Source: Rhizobiaceae bacterium (GTDB lineage Bacteria > Pseudomonadota > Alphaproteobacteria > Rhizobiales > Rhizobiaceae). Taken from it: a stretch of 64,000 nt of DNA. Below, piece by piece: positions 59,808 through 64,000 of this stretch. The first letter of the stretch is position 1; each line of letters begins with the position of its first letter. The notes below the pieces were generated by a model. The model saw only the letters and a list, made by a program, of their open reading frames with translations. It searched no databases and was not told the origin of the DNA. The position numbers were made by a program, and so were the translations under genes. The stretch is from NCBI GenBank assembly GCA_025698895.1, contig JAILWO010000001.1, positions 1,709,001 through 1,773,000 on the forward strand, given 5' to 3'.

Positions 59808-60018
59808 CATCGACCCGCATTCCCAGACATGGGCCATCGTCAAGGATGCGGTCGACCGGATGGCCGAGCAGGCCATCACCCGGCTCCAGACGCGCGGCCT
59901 TCCCGCCGCCGATACCGAGCATGAGCGCGGGCGACTGTCCGCGCTGAGGGACGTGCTGGCACTGGCCGAGCCGAAGCCTGCGCAGAAGCCGCGCGCGAAT
60001 CTTGGCACGGGCTACTGA
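59800..60018 (+). CDS. Small phage protein (72 residues)
   Basis: Begins MSDIDPHSQTWAIVKDAVDR, a helical protein with the tail RANLGTGY. It overlaps the portal gene by 8 bases. It may be a head-tail accessory, but no domain is recognised. Confidence 0.6.
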   Translation: MSDIDPHSQTWAIVKDAVDRMAEQAITRLQTRGLPAADTEHERGRLSALRDVLALAEPKPAQKPRANLGTGY

Positions 60019-60040
60019 CCCCAACCCCGGAGAAGACGAC

Positions 60041-60220
60041 ATGAAATCTGCTGGCAAGGCGGCATCGACGATGCCGGCCGAGGAGAAGGAATGGATGGCC
60101 GAGAGCGATTTGCGCACGCTGATCGAGGCCGAGAAGATCAAGATGGACGCCTCTCGCATGAAAGCCGCGATGAAGAAGCGCGCCGAAATGAAGAAGGCGC
60201 TCGACGGGGTGAAGGGCTGA
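60041..60220 (+). CDS. Small phage protein (59 residues)
   Basis: Begins MKSAGKAASTMPAEEKEWMA, highly charged and helical (RMKAAMKKRAEMKKALDGVKG). A GGAGAAG site precedes ATG 60041. It overlaps the scaffold gene by one base. Function is unknown. Confidence 0.6.
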   Translation: MKSAGKAASTMPAEEKEWMAESDLRTLIEAEKIKMDASRMKAAMKKRAEMKKALDGVKG

Positions 60221-61281
60221 TGACCGACAAGCAAGGCAAGACGATCGAGGCTGATGATCTCACCCTCGTCGACAGCATGGCCGATGCAGGCAAGACGGAC
60301 GAAGAACTGTGGCAGGAGATATCCGCCGCCGAGACCGGCGAGCCTGCGGAGAAGGAAAACGGACAGGCTTCCGACGACTTCCCGGCTAATGAAGCCAGCC
60401 AGGCCGGCGAAGACGGCGCGGACAAGGGTGAAGGCGCGGCGGAAGGCCAGCAGCCGCCCGACGAAGCCGCCAAGCCGGCGTCGCAGGATCAGCAGCCCGA
60501 CATCTGGGCCAACGCTTCCCCCGAACAGAAGGCCGCCTACGAATCCCTGAAGGCCAATCACGACCGGCTGGAGCGCGATCACCGCGCCAATGCCGGCCGG
60601 GTCTCGGCGCTGCAAAAGCGTATCAACAAGCTGTCCGAGGAAGCCAAGGCTCCGGAGAATGTCGAGCGCAAGCCGCTCGTCGATGAACTGGAGACCATGA
60701 AGGCAGACTATCCCGAACTCGCCGATCCTCTTGCCAAGATCATCGGCGTCATCGATTCCCGCTTCGCCGAGCATGACCAGCGCGAGGAAGGCCGCCGCAA
60801 GGCCGCCGAAAACGAGCGCCAGCAAGCCGTGGCCGAACTGACCACGCTGCTCAGCGAAGAGGAAACGGCGCTGGAAAGCGCGCACCCCGGCTGGGGGGAA
60901 CTCCTGGAAGCCAACAAAGAGACATTCAGACCTTGGCTAGAGGACCAACCCAAGAGGCTGCGCGACGCCGCTTACCGCAATGAACATGCGATCGTGAATG
61001 CCGCCGAGGCCGCCGAGGTCATCGCCGCTTTCAAGACGCACCTAGACCCCGGCAAGACGGCCGCACCCGCGCCCGCTGCCGCCACCAACGGAGCGACGAC
61101 TTCGTCGCCTCCGAACCCCAATCCACCGCTCAACGACAGGCGCACGCGCCAGTTGGACGCGACTGCTTCTCCCCATCGGTCAGGCGGACGTCCGACCGTC
61201 TCCGGCATCCCCAAGGAAGGCGATCCCGAAGAGATATGGAAGGCATTCGACGCCGAAGAAGCCGCACAGGCGCGCGCCTGA
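60220..61281 (+). CDS. Probable capsid scaffolding protein
   Basis: A 353-residue protein with an acidic, disordered N-terminus and long charged helices (YESLKANHDRLERDHRANAG, FAEHDQREEGRRKAAENERQ), typical of phage scaffolds. A Pro/Asn/Gly linker and a short C-terminal segment (GDPEEIWKAFDAEEA) follow. It sits immediately before the major capsid gene, the usual place for a scaffold. Confidence 0.72.
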   Translation: MTDKQGKTIEADDLTLVDSMADAGKTDEELWQEISAAETGEPAEKENGQASDDFPANEASQAGEDGADKGEGAAEGQQPPDEAAKPASQDQQPDIWANASPEQKAAYESLKANHDRLERDHRANAGRVSALQKRINKLSEEAKAPENVERKPLVDELETMKADYPELADPLAKIIGVIDSRFAEHDQREEGRRKAAENERQQAVAELTTLLSEEETALESAHPGWGELLEANKETFRPWLEDQPKRLRDAAYRNEHAIVNAAEAAEVIAAFKTHLDPGKTAAPAPAAATNGATTSSPPNPNPPLNDRRTRQLDATASPHRSGGRPTVSGIPKEGDPEEIWKAFDAEEAAQARA

Positions 61282-61314
61282 CCGGAGAGCCTTCGTTCCT
61301 GAAGGACACGGTCC

Positions 61315-62325
61315 ATGACCACTGGAGTGACCACTTCCACGAGCCCCGGGATTTCCCAGCGCACCAACGTCTACGCCGAACGCCAGATGCTCAAGCATGC
61401 TGGCCCGGTGATGGTGCTGGAGAAGACCGGCCCGCTCATCAAGCCCATGCCGAAGAACAAGTCGACGACGATCAAGTTCCGTCGTCCGGTCCCGTTCGAG
61501 GCAGCCACCACGCCGCTGCAGGAGGGTGTCACGCCCTCCGCCACGCAGATGCGCTTCGAAGACGTCTCCGCAACCCTGGAGCAGTACGGCCAGGTCGGCG
61601 TCATCACCGACGTCATCGAGGACACCCACGAGGATCCGATCCTCAACGAACTGACCGTCCAGCTCGGCGAGAATGTCGGCCGCACCAAGGAAGCCCTGAA
61701 CTGGGCCAACCTCCGGGGCGGCACCAACGTGTTCTACGCCAATGGCGCGGCCCGTAACGCGGTCAACACCGTCATCTCGCTCAACAAGCAGCGCGCCGTG
61801 CTTCGGGCGCTGAAGGCGCAGAAGGCGATGAAGATCACGAACGTGCTGGACGGCTCGCCGAACTTCAAGACCCGGCCTGTGGAAGCCGCCTTCATCGCGG
61901 TCGGTCACACCGACCTGGAAGCCGACATCCGCAACCTGCCCGGTTTCGTGCCGGTCTCGGAATACGGCCGTCGCCAGACGGTCTCCGAATACGAGTGCGG
62001 TTCGGTCGAGGACGTTCGCTACCTCCTTTCGCCCGACCTCGAGCCTTTCGAGGACGCCGGCGGCGCCAAGGGCAGCATGGTTTCGACGGGCGGCACCTCC
62101 GCCGACGTCTATCCCATCCTGTATTTCGGCAAGGAAGCCTGGGGCATCGTTCCGCTTCGCGGGCAGGGATCGATCGAACCGACCATCATCCCGGTCTCGC
62201 AGAAGACGAAGGACGACCCGCTCGGGCAGCGCGGCTATGCCGGCTGGAAGATGTGGCATGTCAGCCTCATCCTCAACCAGCTCTGGATGGCCAGGCTCGA
62301 GGTCGCGACCACCGACCTGTCGTGA
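61315..62325 (+). CDS. Major capsid protein (N4-gp56 family)
   Basis: A 336-residue protein: ISQRTNVYAERQMLKHAGPV, KPMPKNKSTTIKFRRPVPFE, GVITDVIEDTHEDPILNEL and the C-terminal YAGWKMWHVSLILNQLWMAR match the N4-gp56 capsid family. It should form the head shell. It lies just after the scaffold. Confidence 0.88.
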   Translation: MTTGVTTSTSPGISQRTNVYAERQMLKHAGPVMVLEKTGPLIKPMPKNKSTTIKFRRPVPFEAATTPLQEGVTPSATQMRFEDVSATLEQYGQVGVITDVIEDTHEDPILNELTVQLGENVGRTKEALNWANLRGGTNVFYANGAARNAVNTVISLNKQRAVLRALKAQKAMKITNVLDGSPNFKTRPVEAAFIAVGHTDLEADIRNLPGFVPVSEYGRRQTVSEYECGSVEDVRYLLSPDLEPFEDAGGAKGSMVSTGGTSADVYPILYFGKEAWGIVPLRGQGSIEPTIIPVSQKTKDDPLGQRGYAGWKMWHVSLILNQLWMARLEVATTDLS

Positions 62326-62388
62326 TCGTGACGGCGGGTCCGCCCGCCGTCTCCCCTCCACATCTCCTGACAACGGAAGGATCGTCCC

Positions 62389-62928
62389 ATGAAGGGCATG
62401 ATCAAGATTGGCGTCACCGTCGGCAACGGCGCGGCGCTCAACGTGGAATGCGGGTTCGTCCCCGACGTCGTGATGCTGTTCAACGTCACCGATGGCGACC
62501 TGATCACCTGCGGCCTGCTCGGGCCGTACATCGTCCCGTTCTCCTCGGGCGGCACGACGGAAATCGTCGCCGGCGACAAGATCGTCGGCGCGACGTCCGG
62601 CGCCCAGGCGTGGGTGCGCGAGGTGCTCGAATATTCCGGCACCTGGGCAGGCGGCGACGCTGCCGGCTTCTTCGTCGTCGACATGATCTCCGGCACGTTC
62701 CAGTCGGAAAACGTCGATGTCGGCTCCGACACCAACCTGGCGACGGTCACCGCCAACGTCGTCCACAACGTCGCCATCGCGGCGGCGGCGGCTAGCGCGA
62801 CCGGAACCTCCGCGATCTCCCGATACGAAGGCTCGACCGGCTCCGGCAAGAAGGGCTTCACGATCGGATCGGTCATCGCCGAGGAGGCCAAGGCCCTGCG
62901 GTACATCGCGTTCCGCGGCGACGAGTAA
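62389..62928 (+). CDS. Capsid-associated phage protein
   Basis: A 179-residue, beta-rich protein (MKGMIKIGVTVGNGAALNVE, then VVHNVAIAAAAASATGTS). It lies directly after the capsid gene, so it may decorate or stabilise the head. A GGAAGG site supports the start. The precise role is unknown. Confidence 0.62.
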   Translation: MKGMIKIGVTVGNGAALNVECGFVPDVVMLFNVTDGDLITCGLLGPYIVPFSSGGTTEIVAGDKIVGATSGAQAWVREVLEYSGTWAGGDAAGFFVVDMISGTFQSENVDVGSDTNLATVTANVVHNVAIAAAAASATGTSAISRYEGSTGSGKKGFTIGSVIAEEAKALRYIAFRGDE

Positions 62929-62940
62929 GGGGAGGGGCGA

Positions 62941-63459
62941 ATGACGACCCTTCCCAACGCGGACATCCAGCGCCACATCGACCAGGCCCAGCGCGGATCG
63001 CTCGACGACATGGCCAAGGCTCTGCGCGCCATGTCGAACGCCAGCGTCATCGTTGTTCCGGATGAAGCGACCTACACGATGCTTCCCGAAAACAGCGGCA
63101 AGACGCACATCCTGCCGGACCTGACCGCCGATATCACGATCTCGCTGCCGGATGCGGCGGAGGGTCTCGAATATCGGTTCCTCTATGGCGGCGTGGCGGC
63201 CGACGCGCAGGACTGGATCATCGACACCGGTTCGGACACGAACTTCTTCCTTGGTGGACTGATCCATGCCGACACGGATGCCGGTTCGGCCGGAGATGAG
63301 ATCGTGCCGATCGCCGGCGACGGCAACTCCAACTCGATCCTGACGGTCCTGGTACCGGGCCCCGGAACGGAGATCCATCTGATCTGCGACGGGACCAACT
63401 GGTACCTGAGTGGCACCGTGGCCGGCGCCACGGTCCCGACCTTCGCCGACCAGGCCTGA
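62941..63459 (+). CDS. Virion-associated phage protein
   Basis: A 172-residue protein with a predicted beta-solenoid-like region (TYTMLPENSGKTHILPDLTA, then STDNFFLGG-like segments). It sits in the head operon and is probably a structural or head-completion protein. A GGGGAGG site precedes the start. No domain is recognised. Confidence 0.62.
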   Translation: MTTLPNADIQRHIDQAQRGSLDDMAKALRAMSNASVIVVPDEATYTMLPENSGKTHILPDLTADITISLPDAAEGLEYRFLYGGVAADAQDWIIDTGSDTNFFLGGLIHADTDAGSAGDEIVPIAGDGNSNSILTVLVPGPGTEIHLICDGTNWYLSGTVAGATVPTFADQA

Positions 63460-63517
63460 TCGACGACGGGCGCGGCCTTCGCGGTCGCGCCCGTTCCATC
63501 CCCTCGGGAGTTCCCAC

Positions 63518-63691
63518 ATGACAAAGACCGCAACGACGAAGGTCGCCGTCAAGATCAAGGGCGGCGGCACCGTCCCAATCCATGTCGACGGGCAGATGCG
63601 CCGTATCCGGCGCGGCCGGCGCATTGTTCTGACCCAGGCGGAATACGCCGAGGTCCAGCGCGCCAGGATCGAACACACCAAGGAGAAGTGA
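63518..63691 (+). CDS. Small basic phage protein (57 residues)
   Basis: Begins MTKTATTKVAVKIKGGGTVP and has IHVDGQMRRIRRGRRIVLTQ, basic with a helical C-terminus. It may bind DNA or the head. The gene lies between two head genes. Function is unknown. Confidence 0.58.
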   Translation: MTKTATTKVAVKIKGGGTVPIHVDGQMRRIRRGRRIVLTQAEYAEVQRARIEHTKEK

Positions 63692-63695
63692 CCCC

Positions 63696-64000
63696 ATGAA
63701 GGTCAAGATCGACAAGGCCTCGGCCGCGCAGCTCGCCGCCTACGCCAACACCTATCACGGCCTCGACGTGAACTATCGCATGGGCGCGGCCGCCATCGTC
63801 GCCAAGCTGGAAGCGGCCGGAGTGACCGTCGACGAAATCGAGGTCGAGGATGCTTCCGTCCAGTCGCGACCGCCTGTTGCCGAGCCCGTCACGGCCGATG
63901 CCCCGCGCAAGAAGATGGTGATCATGATCCCCAACCAGAACGAGCCGGGTGGCAAGGACCCTGTTCCCGTCGGCGTCAACGGCAAGGTCTACCTGATCAA
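63696..64000 (+). CDS. Phage protein, cut by the right edge
   Basis: Begins MKVKIDKASAAQLAAYANTY; the visible 101 residues end at VPVGVNGKVYLI without a stop. Helical first half, acidic middle, then a beta segment (MVIMIPNQNEPGG). The DPVPVGVNG pattern recurs in podovirus head-tail genes. The rest of the gene and of the prophage lies outside the window. Confidence 0.6.
   Translation, partial: MKVKIDKASAAQLAAYANTYHGLDVNYRMGAAAIVAKLEAAGVTVDEIEVEDASVQSRPPVAEPVTADAPRKKMVIMIPNQNEPGGKDPVPVGVNGKVYLI

Noticed and set aside
61180-63681. An 833-codon open frame on the minus strand over the capsid genes
   Set aside because: It mirrors the GC-rich codons of the capsid, scaffold and virion genes, which have clear family support on the plus strand.
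1-64000. A CRISPR array
   Set aside because: No evenly spaced direct repeats with unique spacers were seen. The iteron arrays have 10-11 base units and no spacers.

Overview
The window reads as a chromosome segment of a high-GC alphaproteobacterium of the order Hyphomicrobiales (Rhizobiales), most like the Phyllobacteriaceae (Mesorhizobium, Aquamicrobium and relatives). The basis is the split F0 operon atpB-atpE-b'-b, protein families typical of rhizobia (a DUF6101-like protein, a PA0069-like radical SAM protein, a cytosolic S49 peptidase), rhizobial palindromic repeats, and GANTC (CcrM) sites. No rRNA, tRNA or CRISPR array was seen. Species cannot be named from this sequence alone.

Host part, about 1-27.9 kb: the F0 part of ATP synthase; rnhB; a radical SAM protein; a small glycosyltransferase; a leftward cluster moaB-ispE-small membrane protein-S49 peptidase-TrmN6-like methyltransferase-DUF2007 protein; a polyprenyl diphosphate synthase and a TPR-LysM envelope protein; glyQ-cysteine hydrolase-glyS; tsaC with a D-2-hydroxyacid dehydrogenase; ubiA and purD; a GH25 lysozyme-like protein; an acyl-CoA dehydrogenase with a crotonase; and pdxH. 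The oddest host gene is glyS. It carries three palindromic repeat elements translated in frame and a fourth, AT-richer insert.

Prophage part, about 27.9-64 kb, running off the right edge: a temperate podovirus-like phage inserted at the 5' end of pdxH. The leftward early operon (39.7 to 28.0 kb) ends in a tyrosine integrase. It carries a recombination set: a YqaJ-type exonuclease, a candidate single-strand annealing protein and two DEDDh exonucleases. The control region (39.7-42.2 kb) has a replication-initiator-like gene, an Arc-like protein, a short XRE repressor and a Cro-like protein. Its promoters carry a shared operator, TATGCG-N3-CGCATA, seen five times. The rightward operon encodes accessory regulators, a RuvC-like nuclease, a cupin, a Dcm-like protein, an SNF2-like helicase, a beta-class DNA methyltransferase and a primase-helicase. 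The packaging and head module follows: small terminase, a split large terminase, portal, scaffold, an N4-gp56-type capsid protein and further virion proteins.

The most unusual idea is that this phage carries diverged copies of the host cell-cycle circuit. It has a CtrA-like protein with a CtrA DNA-binding domain but a receiver stripped of its phosphorylation residues, a GcrA-like protein with two N-terminal DNA-binding segments, and possibly a GapR-like protein. It also encodes its own DNA methyltransferase. Other notable points are a large terminase gene split into ATPase and nuclease halves by two other genes, and two arrays of four 10-11 bp iterons.
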